Positions 46,235 to 54,336 of a DNA stretch of 64,000 nt are shown one piece after another. A program made the position numbers and the translations under genes. The stretch's first letter is position 1; every line of letters begins with the position of its first letter. This DNA comes from CALCLY01 sp900552775 (lineage in GTDB: Bacteria > Bacillota > Clostridia > UMGS1883 > UMGS1540), in NCBI GenBank assembly GCA_937966555.1, contig CALCLY010000016.1, forward strand, positions 62,001 through 126,000, in the 5' to 3' direction. Under the pieces are notes generated by a model, which was not told the DNA's origin, searched no databases, and saw only the letters and a list, made by a program, of their open reading frames with translations.

Positions 46235-47903
46235 CTGCTATAGTCTCCTTTAACTTCGTGAGGGCAATTTTCGTTTCCGCCGCCGTCTCACCCAAAAGCG
46301 ACGCGATTTCCTGAACTATTCTCATCTGCTTATCCACAACCTTGTCGGCAATTTCAACCGTTTGTCTGCCGACGCTTTCTTTTCTCTCACGCGCTTTTTC
46401 TTCTTCCGTAATATCGCGCATGATGCATATAAGCAGCCTGTAATCCTGGTCGTAGGTTATGGTAACCTCAACGTATTTCCCGTACTCGGCAAGATATAAT
46501 TTTTTGTTTTTGAGATTCCATCGGCTTTCCAGAACGTCTGTAAAAAGCTTAGGGTCAAGCACGCGCACGATATGGTCTCCCAGTATGTCTGACGCGCTGC
46601 GAAGGTTTATAATTTTAAGCGCCGCTTCGTTAATCTGCTGCACCTCGAGCATCTCGTTTAAAACTATAAGTCCGTTAGGGGTGTTTCGTACAATGTTGTC
46701 GGAAAAGCTTTCCGCCTTGTCCTTAAGATACGGCAGACACATTGAAACCTCCGCCTTGCCCTGGTATATCGCAACCGCCTTCTCGCGGCAGGTGTTGTAG
46801 CCGCACGAGCCGCAGTTTAATTCGTCGGACGGCTTGTATTTGCCCATTTTATGCAGAATTTCGGTTATTTCGTCCTCCGACGGGGTCCGAAGCTTTTTTT
46901 CTATAACCGAAAACGTCTTTTTGATTTCGAGACTGTCCGGCTGCTCAACCCTAAAATCCCGCGAACCGGCAAATTCCGCAACCACCATGTAGTCTTTTAC
47001 CGGCGAATGGTGGAATTTTTCCATAACAGGTCCGCCTACGCAGCTGCCGGTGCATGCCGACATCTCTATAAAGCACTTGTGAATTTTTCCGTTTTCTATG
47101 TCGCGCAGCGCCGCCATACAGTTTTCAACACCGTCTATCGCCATATAGGTATAACCCTCGGCGTCCTGCGCCATTGTTTTTAAAATTCCGCCCGTTGTCG
47201 GGAAAAAGCGTGCGCGGCTCTCTTCCTCATGTTCGTTTTCGGGCTCAATCTCTATTTTTTCTTCTTTAAACCACTTTGTCAGTTCGTCAAAAGTCAAAAC
47301 CGCGTCAACAATTCCCTCGTAATACTCCGCCTCGTCTTTTTTGGCAACGCACGGACCTATAAACACGGTTTTTGCGTTTTTATCACGCTTTTTAAGTTCT
47401 ATGCAGTGCGCCTGCATCGGAGACAGCACGTTTGCAAGATACGGCAGCTCCTTCGGAAAATATTTCTGCACCAGAAGGTTAACCGAATGGCAGCAGGAGG
47501 ATATCACGATATCCCTTTTATCTTCGCGCAGCATTCTTTCATATTCGTTTTTAACTATTGTTGCGCCGACGGCGGTTTCCTCCGCGTCCGCAAAGCCGAG
47601 TTTTTTAAGTGCGGCGCGCATGGAGTTTATCCCGGCGCCCTCATAGTTTGCCACAAACGAGGGCGCAAGACTGACATATACCGGGTCGCCGCTTTTCAAA
47701 AGCACACGCACCTTTTCCGTCTCGTCAACAATCTGTTTTGCATTCTGCGGACAGACAACAAAGCAGTGTCCGCAAAGGATACATTCGTTGCTTATTATAT
47801 ACGCCTGATTGCCCGAAAATCTAATTGATTTTACGGGGCAGTGACGTATGCATTTATAGCAGTTCCTGCAGTTTGATTTTTTAAGCGTAAGACAGTCGGA
47901 CAT
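46227..47903 (-). CDS. hydS: Group C (sensory) [FeFe]-hydrogenase with PAS domain
   Basis: The 558-residue protein starts with two [4Fe-4S] motifs (CRNCYKCIRHC, CILCGHCFVVC; residues 12-55), then a divergent H-cluster domain: SSCCHS (about 134), GPCVAKKDE (about 181) and EMSACTGSCVGG (about 279). A further iron-sulfur motif, CGSCGYNTCREKA, lies near 387, followed by a PAS domain (about 425-520) and a C-terminal helix. This order is that described for group C enzymes (HydS), believed to sense H2 rather than produce it. The overlapping phosphatase gene is the expected output partner. Head of the hydS-phosphatase-nfn-hyd series. Confidence 0.9.
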   Translation of the reverse strand: MSDCLTLKKSNCRNCYKCIRHCPVKSIRFSGNQAYIISNECILCGHCFVVCPQNAKQIVDETEKVRVLLKSGDPVYVSLAPSFVANYEGAGINSMRAALKKLGFADAEETAVGATIVKNEYERMLREDKRDIVISSCCHSVNLLVQKYFPKELPYLANVLSPMQAHCIELKKRDKNAKTVFIGPCVAKKDEAEYYEGIVDAVLTFDELTKWFKEEKIEIEPENEHEEESRARFFPTTGGILKTMAQDAEGYTYMAIDGVENCMAALRDIENGKIHKCFIEMSACTGSCVGGPVMEKFHHSPVKDYMVVAEFAGSRDFRVEQPDSLEIKKTFSVIEKKLRTPSEDEITEILHKMGKYKPSDELNCGSCGYNTCREKAVAIYQGKAEVSMCLPYLKDKAESFSDNIVRNTPNGLIVLNEMLEVQQINEAALKIINLRSASDILGDHIVRVLDPKLFTDVLESRWNLKNKKLYLAEYGKYVEVTITYDQDYRLLICIMRDITEEEKARERKESVGRQTVEIADKVVDKQMRIVQEIASLLGETAAETKIALTKLKETIADE

Positions 47904-47957
47904 AGCTTTTCCTCCCCTAATTTCGGAATTTTAACACATTATCGTTTAACGCCGCAA

Positions 47958-47983
47958 AAGCGTGCCGAAAATTCGACACGCTT
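47958..47983 (-). terminator. Hairpin between the small ferredoxin and hydS
   Basis: On the minus strand AAGCGTG (47983-47977) pairs with CACGCTT (47964-47958), with an inner CGAA/TTCG stem. Only a short T run follows, so it is a weak terminator or processing site. A possible promoter (TTGCGG, 18 bases, TAAAAT) lies between it and the hydS start but its -35 is poor. Confidence 0.45.
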
Positions 47984-47994
47984 CACAAAGCGTC

Positions 47995-48237
47995 CTATTT
48001 AAGTTTATTTAAAATATTTTCTTTAAAAAAAGCTTCTACATCATCGGGCGATACGGAATAAAACTCATTATCCGCCGTAACGCATACTCCCTGTCTGCAT
48101 TTTCCCATACAAAACGATCCGGATAGTTCAACTTTATCACTCAAGCCGTTTTCGGAAATGAGACTCTGCAGTTTTTCAACAACTTTTCTCGAACCTTTTA
48201 TATGACAGGAGGAGCCGATACATACAGTAACTTTCAT
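47995..48237 (-). CDS. Thioredoxin-like [2Fe-2S] ferredoxin
   Basis: The 80-residue protein is a paralogue of the one at 38402-38650, with CIGSSCHIKGSRKV and SFCMGKCRQGVCV giving the four cysteines of a NuoE-type [2Fe-2S] cluster. It starts at the ATG behind GGAGG. It precedes hydS by 91 bases and so opens the hydrogenase cluster, as its paralogue nearly closes it. I infer an electron carrier or partner for the sensory hydrogenase. No other domain is attached. Confidence 0.85.
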   Translation of the reverse strand: MKVTVCIGSSCHIKGSRKVVEKLQSLISENGLSDKVELSGSFCMGKCRQGVCVTADNEFYSVSPDDVEAFFKENILNKLK

Positions 48238-48354
48238 ACCAATACCTCCGGTATAAAATTATTCATATGTGTATGTGCCATGTTTTTGCCCTTCTAATAT
48301 ATATTCGGAATTTATATTTGTTTTCCTTCCGTCCTGTTTAAATTTTTTATTCTA

Positions 48355-48654
48355 TTATGCATTTTCGCGCATTTTGTCAAGTTTTATATTTCTGAAATAA
48401 AGAGCAACATCGATTGAAATCATGATAAGGTTCAGCACATAGAAGAAAAAGCTCAGGAAAAATACAAAACCGCTTGATCCCTGTGCCGTCTGTATAGCCT
48501 TGCGCACTATTCCGAACACATATCCCAAAAGCAGAAAAAGCTCAAAAAAAAGGCTTTTTCCCTTTGCTGTACGTGAAATATATGACTTTCTTATTGAAAT
48601 CGGCCACGAAAGACCAAAGCAAAGAATTGTCATAGCTTCAAGAAAATCCAACAT
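48355..48654 (-). CDS. Small PQ-loop/SemiSWEET-like membrane protein
   Basis: The 99-residue protein has three hydrophobic segments (about 5-20, 33-52 and 60-85), the size and layout of SemiSWEET-type half-transporters. After the first helix comes WPISIRKSYISRTAKGKS, close to the conserved loop of this family, where a Pro-containing motif marks the first helix. Such proteins work as dimers; those characterised move sugars. No substrate can be inferred here. It sits between the fumarate reductase and hydrogenase genes on the same strand, with no evident functional link. The start has GGAG upstream. Confidence 0.65.
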   Translation of the reverse strand: MLDFLEAMTILCFGLSWPISIRKSYISRTAKGKSLFFELFLLLGYVFGIVRKAIQTAQGSSGFVFFLSFFFYVLNLIMISIDVALYFRNIKLDKMRENA

Positions 48655-48700
48655 AAAAGTTCTCCTTTTTTATGCGGAGCAAAAAAAATCCGGTCAAAGC

Positions 48701-48741
48701 CATTGCCAAAGGAGCAATTTAAAACCTCTCCTTTGGCAATG
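48701..48741 (-). terminator. Hairpin closing the fumarate-reduction operon
   Basis: Perfect 14-base inverted repeat: CATTGCCAAAGGAG (48701-48714) with CTCCTTTGGCAATG (48728-48741). It is 30 bases past the frdA stop. Eight T follow on the minus strand, but 12 bases after the stem, so termination may be incomplete and the downstream small membrane-protein gene could be reached. Confidence 0.65.
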
Positions 48742-48770
48742 CTTAAAACCACCGCTTTTGCCGCCGCCTA

Positions 48771-50369
48771 TTATTTTTGTCTTCTGTAATCGGGCAAGAG
48801 TTTTGGTGAAACAGCGTCTGTCTTTATTCCTGCCGCTTCTCTCTCGCTGTCAAACTTATTTATATGCGAAAGCGTGAGCTCACCCGGGGTTGTCTCCTTG
48901 GCTCTTGCAGCCGCATTTATTCCGGCATTTCTGCCGAAAACGATAATATCGAGAAGCGAGTTGCCCATAAGTCTGTTTCTGCCGTGGATTCCTCCGACAG
49001 CCTCGCCCGCAACAAAGAGGTTATGCACATTTGTTGTCTCGCCGTTTACGTCTATATCAAGACCGCCGTTCTGGTAATGCAATGTGGGGTAAACCAAAAT
49101 GGGTTCTTTTCTGATATCTATTCCGAAGCTTAAGAACATACGCATCATTGCCGGAATACGCTTTTCGATTGTGCCTTCGCCGCCGATTTCTTCAATCATC
49201 GGAGTGTCAAGCCATACTGCCTTGCCGCTTCCCGTGTCAACGCCTTCTCCTCTGTCGGAGCATTCTCTTATTATTGAAGCCGCCGAAACATCACGCGTTT
49301 CGAGAGGGTGCATAAACACCTTTCCGTCACGGTTTATAAGCTTTGCGCCCAAAGAACGAACTTTTTCCGTTACCAGTGCGCCGAAAATCTGCTGAGGGAA
49401 AGCCGCGCCCGTGGGGTGATACTGAAGGGTGTCGGCATAAAGAAGCTTTGCTCCCGCTCTGTAGCCGAGAACAAGTCCGTCAGCCGTTGCGCCGTAGTGG
49501 TTTGAGGTCGGGAAGCCCTGATAGTGCATTCTTCCCGCGCCGCCCGTTGCTATAATAACGGTTTTTGCCTTTGCAACCATGAGCTCTTGCGTTTCCATAT
49601 TCATAAGCACTGCACCTGCCGCATTGCCGTTTTCGTCGAGAATAAGCTCTATTGCAGCCGTGAAGTCAACAACCGGAATACCTCGGTTTATAACCTCGTC
49701 GCGCAGCGTTCTCATTATCTCAGCGCCGGAATAGTCCTTTGCCGCATGCATTCTCTTTCTTGAAGTTCCGCCTCCGTGAGTTGTGATCATGGTTCCGTCT
49801 TCGGCTTTGTCAAACTCAACGCCGAGTTCGTTAAGCCATTTTATGGCGCCCGGTGCGTCGCACACAAGCTTTGCCAAAAGATCACGCTTTGCGGCAAAAT
49901 GTCCGCCGCCGAAAGCGTCGAGAAAATGTATTGCCGGAGAATCGTTCTCTTTGTCCGCCGCCTGAATTCCGCCTTCCGCCATCATTGTATTTGCATCGCC
50001 TATGCGCAGCTTTGTAACAATCATAGCCTTGGCGCCTGCGTTATCCGCCTCTATTGCAGCCGAAGCGCCGGCTCCGCCGCCGCCTATAATAAGTACGTCA
50101 ACATCGTATGCCACGTTTTTGAGATCTACATCCTCAGCCTTTATTCTGCTGTGAGCCTCAAGCATTGCGCAGAGCTCGTGCGGAACTTTTTCGCCCTTGT
50201 TGGGGCCTATGGAAAGCTCTGAAAATTCGCTCTTTTTATAGTCGGGATGATATGCTGCAAGCAAATCGTCCTTCTCCTTTGCGGTCATACGTTTGGGCTC
50301 GTAAGCTATATTCTCTTTTCTTGCCGCCTCAACCGCTTTAAGTGATTCCTGAAATTCCTGTGAATACAT
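48771..50369 (-). CDS. frdA: Soluble fumarate reductase flavoprotein subunit
   Basis: The 532-residue protein has the FAD-binding GGGGAGAS (about 95), AEGGIQA, HGGGTSRKRMHA, YHPTGAAFP and HYQNGGLDIDVNGET and ends its flavin domain with EAVGGIHGRNRLMGNSLLD. These are the hallmarks of fumarate reductase/succinate dehydrogenase flavoproteins, including substrate-binding His, Thr and Arg. Three oddities: an extra 85-residue N-terminal segment; Asn-Thr where the covalent-FAD His usually stands, so FAD is probably non-covalent; and an end shortly after the flavin domain, without the usual helical C-terminal domain. L-aspartate oxidase or thiol:fumarate reductase A are alternatives, but mdh and fumC in the operon favour fumarate. 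Confidence 0.85.
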   Translation of the reverse strand: MYSQEFQESLKAVEAARKENIAYEPKRMTAKEKDDLLAAYHPDYKKSEFSELSIGPNKGEKVPHELCAMLEAHSRIKAEDVDLKNVAYDVDVLIIGGGGAGASAAIEADNAGAKAMIVTKLRIGDANTMMAEGGIQAADKENDSPAIHFLDAFGGGHFAAKRDLLAKLVCDAPGAIKWLNELGVEFDKAEDGTMITTHGGGTSRKRMHAAKDYSGAEIMRTLRDEVINRGIPVVDFTAAIELILDENGNAAGAVLMNMETQELMVAKAKTVIIATGGAGRMHYQGFPTSNHYGATADGLVLGYRAGAKLLYADTLQYHPTGAAFPQQIFGALVTEKVRSLGAKLINRDGKVFMHPLETRDVSAASIIRECSDRGEGVDTGSGKAVWLDTPMIEEIGGEGTIEKRIPAMMRMFLSFGIDIRKEPILVYPTLHYQNGGLDIDVNGETTNVHNLFVAGEAVGGIHGRNRLMGNSLLDIIVFGRNAGINAAARAKETTPGELTLSHINKFDSEREAAGIKTDAVSPKLLPDYRRQK

Positions 50370-50380
50370 ATTACCCCTCC

Positions 50381-51055
50381 TTACTTCTCTATTTCTCTGT
50401 TGTTGTAAAGCTCAGAAAGTTCCTCAACGGGTTTGCCCATGAGATTTTCTATAAGCTCTTTGAATGTGCCGTCTTCGATTTCTTTTACGCGTTTTGTAAG
50501 ATGCTTGCTTTCTGGCGCAAGATATTTTCCGTTTAATCTGCGCGCAAGCATTGCAACCTGCGGATGCGAAATTCCCGCCGGGCATCTTGAAGAACATACG
50601 CCGCACATAACGCAGTCGAAGGACTCCTCGGCGCATTTTTCAAACTCTCCGCGCTGAGCGTATGCTATATACTGCATAACGTTAAGGCTCTGCGTGCAGC
50701 TCTTTGTGCAGGCGTTGCAGCCCACGCAAGCGTAAATCTCGGGGTAAAGCTGCATCATAATCTGCTCTGTGGGTTTTATTTTTTCTATGTCGTAAACCTC
50801 TTTTACAAGCGGGAAAAACGGAAGGGTTGCAACGTACATATCGTTTTCAACCTTCGTCTGACATGCCAGACAAGTCTTAAGCTCCTTTTCTCCTTTTATG
50901 CGGTATATTGTCGCACAGGCTCCGCAGAAACCGTTTCTGCAGCCGCAGCCTCTGACAAGCTGATAACCCGCGTATTCCATAGCGCGCATAATCGTAAGCT
51001 CTGCCGGAACGCTGTATTTCTTGCCAAAGAGATAAACATTTACCATTTTATCCAT
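50381..51055 (-). CDS. frdB: Fumarate reductase-type iron-sulfur subunit
   Basis: The 224-residue protein has a plant-type [2Fe-2S] domain (GCGCRNGFCGACAT, TCLAC; about 33-70) and a helical domain with two [4Fe-4S] motifs (CVGCNACTKSC and CVMCGVCSSRCP; about 130-185). It resembles the N-terminal two thirds of TfrB, the thiol:fumarate reductase subunit, but stops before the CCG domains of TfrB. Those functions are provided by the separate hdrB. No membrane anchor gene is found anywhere near. It carries electrons from the Hdr-Flx complex to FrdA in my reading. It follows flxA by 22 bases and precedes frdA by 11. Confidence 0.85.
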   Translation of the reverse strand: MDKMVNVYLFGKKYSVPAELTIMRAMEYAGYQLVRGCGCRNGFCGACATIYRIKGEKELKTCLACQTKVENDMYVATLPFFPLVKEVYDIEKIKPTEQIMMQLYPEIYACVGCNACTKSCTQSLNVMQYIAYAQRGEFEKCAEESFDCVMCGVCSSRCPAGISHPQVAMLARRLNGKYLAPESKHLTKRVKEIEDGTFKELIENLMGKPVEELSELYNNREIEK

Positions 51056-51077
51056 ATCACGTTACTCCTCTCAAAAA

Positions 51078-51911
51078 TTAATATTCATTCGGCAGCTCAT
51101 CAAGCTCATCGCAGCGGAAAACAGGTCCGTCTTTGCAGACGTATTTTGAACCTATGTTGCATCTTCCGCATTTTCCGATGCCGCATTTCATGCGCAGCTC
51201 CATGGTTGTATAAATCTGAGTTTTGTCAAACCCGAGCTCCTGCAGCCCGGCAAGCGTAAATTTAATCATTATCGGCGGTCCGCACAAAATTGCGGTTTTG
51301 TCGGTTGTGAATCCGAGTTCTTTAACGTAGTTCGGAACAAAGCCGACATGACCGTCCCACTCCGGCTGCGGATTATCTATCGTAAGATGCACCGAAACGC
51401 CGGCGTCGTTTGACCACTCTGTGATTATTTCGTTATAGTCCACCAGATCCTGCATACTGCGCGAGCCGTATACAATATCTATTTTTCCGTATCTGTCGCG
51501 GTAGTGGCGGCAGTAATTTATAACCGAGCGCAGCGGTGCAAGACCGATACCGCCGGCTATAAAGAGCATATCCTGTCCGGCAAACTCAGTGTCAACCGGA
51601 AACGCATTTCCGTAGGGTCCGCGGATGGTTATCTGCTGACCCACTTCCATCGAGTGAAGCCACTGTGTAACACAGCCGCATTTTTTTATCGAAAACTCCA
51701 TAAACTCTTCGTTTGTGGGCGATGAGGTTATGGAAAACATTGCTTCTCCCACACCCGGTATGGAAAGCATTGCGCACTGACCGGGTTTATGCTCGAAAGC
51801 CTTTTTCCCGTCGGGGGTTACAACGCGGAAGGTTTTAACATCCGGCGTATCTATTCTTATATCCGTTACAACGCCCACCGTGGGCATGAGCGGTTCTCTG
51901 ATTTCAGCCAT
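51078..51911 (-). CDS. flxA: FAD/NAD-binding oxidoreductase subunit (FlxA-like)
   Basis: The 277-residue protein is a ferredoxin-reductase-like flavoprotein: FAD domain (about 5-105, RGPYGNAFPVD), NAD(P) domain (FIAGGIGLAPLRSVI, about 115) and a C-terminal [2Fe-2S] motif (MKCGIGKCGRCNIG and a Cys in YVCKDGPVF). It matches FlxA and the gamma subunits of sulfhydrogenases and anaerobic sulfite reductase. In FlxABCD-HdrABC it is where NADH enters. Overlaps flxB by eight bases. Confidence 0.9.
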   Translation of the reverse strand: MAEIREPLMPTVGVVTDIRIDTPDVKTFRVVTPDGKKAFEHKPGQCAMLSIPGVGEAMFSITSSPTNEEFMEFSIKKCGCVTQWLHSMEVGQQITIRGPYGNAFPVDTEFAGQDMLFIAGGIGLAPLRSVINYCRHYRDRYGKIDIVYGSRSMQDLVDYNEIITEWSNDAGVSVHLTIDNPQPEWDGHVGFVPNYVKELGFTTDKTAILCGPPIMIKFTLAGLQELGFDKTQIYTTMELRMKCGIGKCGRCNIGSKYVCKDGPVFRCDELDELPNEY

Positions 51912-52929
51912 TATCCTTACCTCCCAGTTTCTTCATAACCTTAACTATATTCATCTGAATCGGGCATTTTGCCAGACATCTTCCGCAGCCTACGCAGGAG
52001 AACATGCCGTCGTTATTTGTCGGGAAATACACAAGCTTATGCATAAATCTCTGACGGAAGCGCTCAAGCTGCGTGAGTCTGGGCTGACCTGCGGACATTT
52101 TCGTAAAGTCCGAATACATACATGAATCCCAGCAGCGGAAACGTTTTATTCCGTGACCGGTGTTAAAGTCTTTTATATCATAGCACTGGCATGTGGGGCA
52201 TACAAAAGTACACGTTCCGCAGCCAAGGCAGTTTCCGGAAAGCTCTTTCCACTCGGGCGCACCGAAAAATTCTTGGGTTTTGTCCTTGCCGAACTTATCT
52301 GCCGAAAGATTTGCAAGCGGCAGCTTTTCAAAACGCTCATGCGTTTCTTTTTTCTGTTTTTCGGTTTCGGCGCCGTCCGATTCCTCACCGAGTGCGGCAA
52401 TGCTCTTTATAAGCTTTTCGCCTTTGTCGGTTTTGGCTTCCATGTAAAGCGCGGAAGCGGTTTTATGGCAAACAACATCTCCCTCGGGTTCCGCCGCGTC
52501 TATTCCGAACGTTTTGCAGAAGCACGTCTCAACGGGCTTTGTGCATGCAAGCGATATTATAACGCCGTGGTCGCGGCGGTTTTTATAATACGTGTCCACG
52601 GGATCTGCCAGGAACACGCGGTCAAGCACGTCAAAGCTTTTTACATCGCACGCGCGCACTCCGAAAACCGCAAAATTTTCGCTTTCGCTGCGCGTATCGA
52701 TAATTTCTATATTTTTTCCTTCAACCTTAAAGTCCATAAGGTTCTCCGTCTGCGGAAAGAAGAAATCCTTTGCGCTTCTGACAGTGTTCAAAGCATCGGA
52801 AAGCTTTTTTCCCTCCTCCCACTTTTCAAACCTTGCGCCGCCCTTCCCGTCAACGGGCATATAAAGCGTCATATCGGCGGCAATTTTTGCAAACATATTA
52901 TCAATTTTATCAATCGATATTTTAAGCAT
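51904..52929 (-). CDS. flxB: Iron-sulfur subunit (FlxB/hydrogenase-beta-like)
   Basis: The 341-residue protein has the beta-subunit fold of sulfhydrogenases: VFGVRACDVKSFDVLD (about 90), CTKPVETCFCKTFG (about 130) and a C-terminal two-cluster domain (CLGCGTCTFVCPTC, then CVGCGRCLAKCP). The ATG at 52929 has GAGGTGA upstream and overlaps the flxC stop by eight bases. It links FlxA to the other iron-sulfur subunits. It and the upstream flxC are distant relatives. Family level is firm; the naming by order follows the Desulfovibrio FlxABCD scheme. Confidence 0.87.
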   Translation of the reverse strand: MLKISIDKIDNMFAKIAADMTLYMPVDGKGGARFEKWEEGKKLSDALNTVRSAKDFFFPQTENLMDFKVEGKNIEIIDTRSESENFAVFGVRACDVKSFDVLDRVFLADPVDTYYKNRRDHGVIISLACTKPVETCFCKTFGIDAAEPEGDVVCHKTASALYMEAKTDKGEKLIKSIAALGEESDGAETEKQKKETHERFEKLPLANLSADKFGKDKTQEFFGAPEWKELSGNCLGCGTCTFVCPTCQCYDIKDFNTGHGIKRFRCWDSCMYSDFTKMSAGQPRLTQLERFRQRFMHKLVYFPTNNDGMFSCVGCGRCLAKCPIQMNIVKVMKKLGGKDNG

Positions 52930-53914
52930 TGTCGTCACCTCTCTTTACAGCCTCATCGGGTTCGGCGTCATCTACGGTGTAATTTACTATCGGAGCGCGG
53001 CTTCCGACTTCCGCTCCAGCCTGATAGTCTCCGTAAAGCTCGTCTATATCTTTTATAAATTTGCGGTTTAAAAGATGGAGCGGTATGTGCTGCGGACATA
53101 CGCGCGAGCACTCTCCGCAGTCGGTGCATCTTCCGGCAACGTGGAATGCGCGGATGATGTGGAACATCTTTTCTTCAAATTCCGTTGAAGGCGCTTTGTT
53201 TTCAACGCCCGAATCCGGATTGTCAAAAACACATTTTTCACATGTGCATGCCGGACAAACATCGCGGCAGGCATTGCATCTTATACATCTTGAAAGCTCA
53301 CCCTGCCAGAAGGCAAAGCGCTCGTCCGAAGACATTTTTTCGATTTTTGCAACCTCGTCAAACCTTGCGGAGTCAAGCACTTCTCCGTCCTCTCCCAAAA
53401 GTTCGTCATAAGCCACATGTTTTTTGGACTTGCAGTTTACGCATCTTTCTGCAAAAAGCTCTTCGCGCGGCACTTTAACGTCCCCGTCAAAAAGCGTGTG
53501 AAGCACTGCATTTTCGCCTTCAAAAGACACGTCCGAAAGTCCCTCCGCTTTTTCCTTTGCGCGGTTTATATCAATCATACCGCAGCAGGGAACTCCAACG
53601 GCATAAACCTTTTCGCGGTCAAATCTGTGTTCGGTTAAAAGCTGATTAAAGCTGTAAGTATCGCACGGCTTTAAAAACACAAGCACCTTTTTATCGCTTT
53701 TAAGCGTTTCCGCAACAAGATATTTTGAAAAGTTTGCGCCGCAGAAGCCGTTCCATACGAAGTCTTCCGCAAGCTCGTCCGCCGAACCGAATACAGACGG
53801 CGTAACGTCATAGAAAAATTCACCTTTTCTCCAGCCGAGAACCCTGTCGCAGGTTCCGTCTTCAAGAAGCTTTGAGGCTTTTTCGATGAGAACATCGCGT
53901 GTTATTTCCTGCAT
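52922..53914 (-). CDS. flxC: Iron-sulfur subunit (FlxC-like)
   Basis: The 330-residue protein shows FLKPCDTYSFNQLL (about 80) in an FrhB/hydrogenase-beta-like N-terminal half, a CVNCKSKKH segment, and two ferredoxin motif pairs near the C-terminus (CIRCNACRDVCPACTCEKC and CTDCGECSRVCP). It corresponds to FlxC, the second iron-sulfur protein of the Flx module. It overlaps flxD by 13 bases and flxB by eight, so the three are made together. The last 40 residues are acidic and lack a recognisable fold. Confidence 0.85.
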   Translation of the reverse strand: MQEITRDVLIEKASKLLEDGTCDRVLGWRKGEFFYDVTPSVFGSADELAEDFVWNGFCGANFSKYLVAETLKSDKKVLVFLKPCDTYSFNQLLTEHRFDREKVYAVGVPCCGMIDINRAKEKAEGLSDVSFEGENAVLHTLFDGDVKVPREELFAERCVNCKSKKHVAYDELLGEDGEVLDSARFDEVAKIEKMSSDERFAFWQGELSRCIRCNACRDVCPACTCEKCVFDNPDSGVENKAPSTEFEEKMFHIIRAFHVAGRCTDCGECSRVCPQHIPLHLLNRKFIKDIDELYGDYQAGAEVGSRAPIVNYTVDDAEPDEAVKRGDDNA

Positions 53915-54336
53915 CTTAAATCCTCCAATCTTTTGTTTCTGCCGAGTTTTGCAACCTTTTCGGCAAAATCATTCATTGTTGCGGCAAATTTTGCGCCCTC
54001 TGCCGCGCTGACCCATTCAACGCGCGTACGCTCTCTCTCGATTCCGAGATAGTCGAGCATTGAGAAAAGCAGCGACATACGGCGTCTTGTATAGTAGTTG
54101 CCCGAAGTATAGTGGCAGTCACCGGGATGGCAGCCGCATATAATAACTCCGTCCGCCCCTCTGCCGAATGCGCGCAGTATAAACATCGGGTTTACTCTGC
54201 ACGAGCAGGGTACGCGGATAACTTTAACGTCCGCCGGGTAATTAAGTCTGTTGTTTCCTGCAAGGTCCGCCCCGGCATATGAGCACCAGTTACAGCAGAA
54301 TGCCACAATAAGCGGCTTATATTCGTTTACTTGCAT
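53902..54336 (-). CDS. flxD: MvhD/FlxD-type hydrogenase iron-sulfur subunit
   Basis: The 144-residue protein is a typical MvhD: VAFCCNWCSYAGADLAG, VIRVPCSCRVNPMFIL and GVIICGCHPGDCHY hold the cysteines of its [2Fe-2S] cluster. In methanogens MvhD passes electrons from hydrogenase to HdrA; in Flx systems the same protein links FlxABC to HdrA. No NiFe-hydrogenase (MvhAG) is in the window, so NADH through FlxA is the likely donor. It overlaps hdrA by ten bases. Confidence 0.94.
   Translation of the reverse strand: MQVNEYKPLIVAFCCNWCSYAGADLAGNNRLNYPADVKVIRVPCSCRVNPMFILRAFGRGADGVIICGCHPGDCHYTSGNYYTRRRMSLLFSMLDYLGIERERTRVEWVSAAEGAKFAATMNDFAEKVAKLGRNKRLEDLRCRK

Noticed and set aside
52153..53058. 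Plus-strand open frame of 301 codons opposite flxB/flxC
   Set aside because: Antisense to two genes with intact iron-sulfur motifs; translation has no family resemblance.
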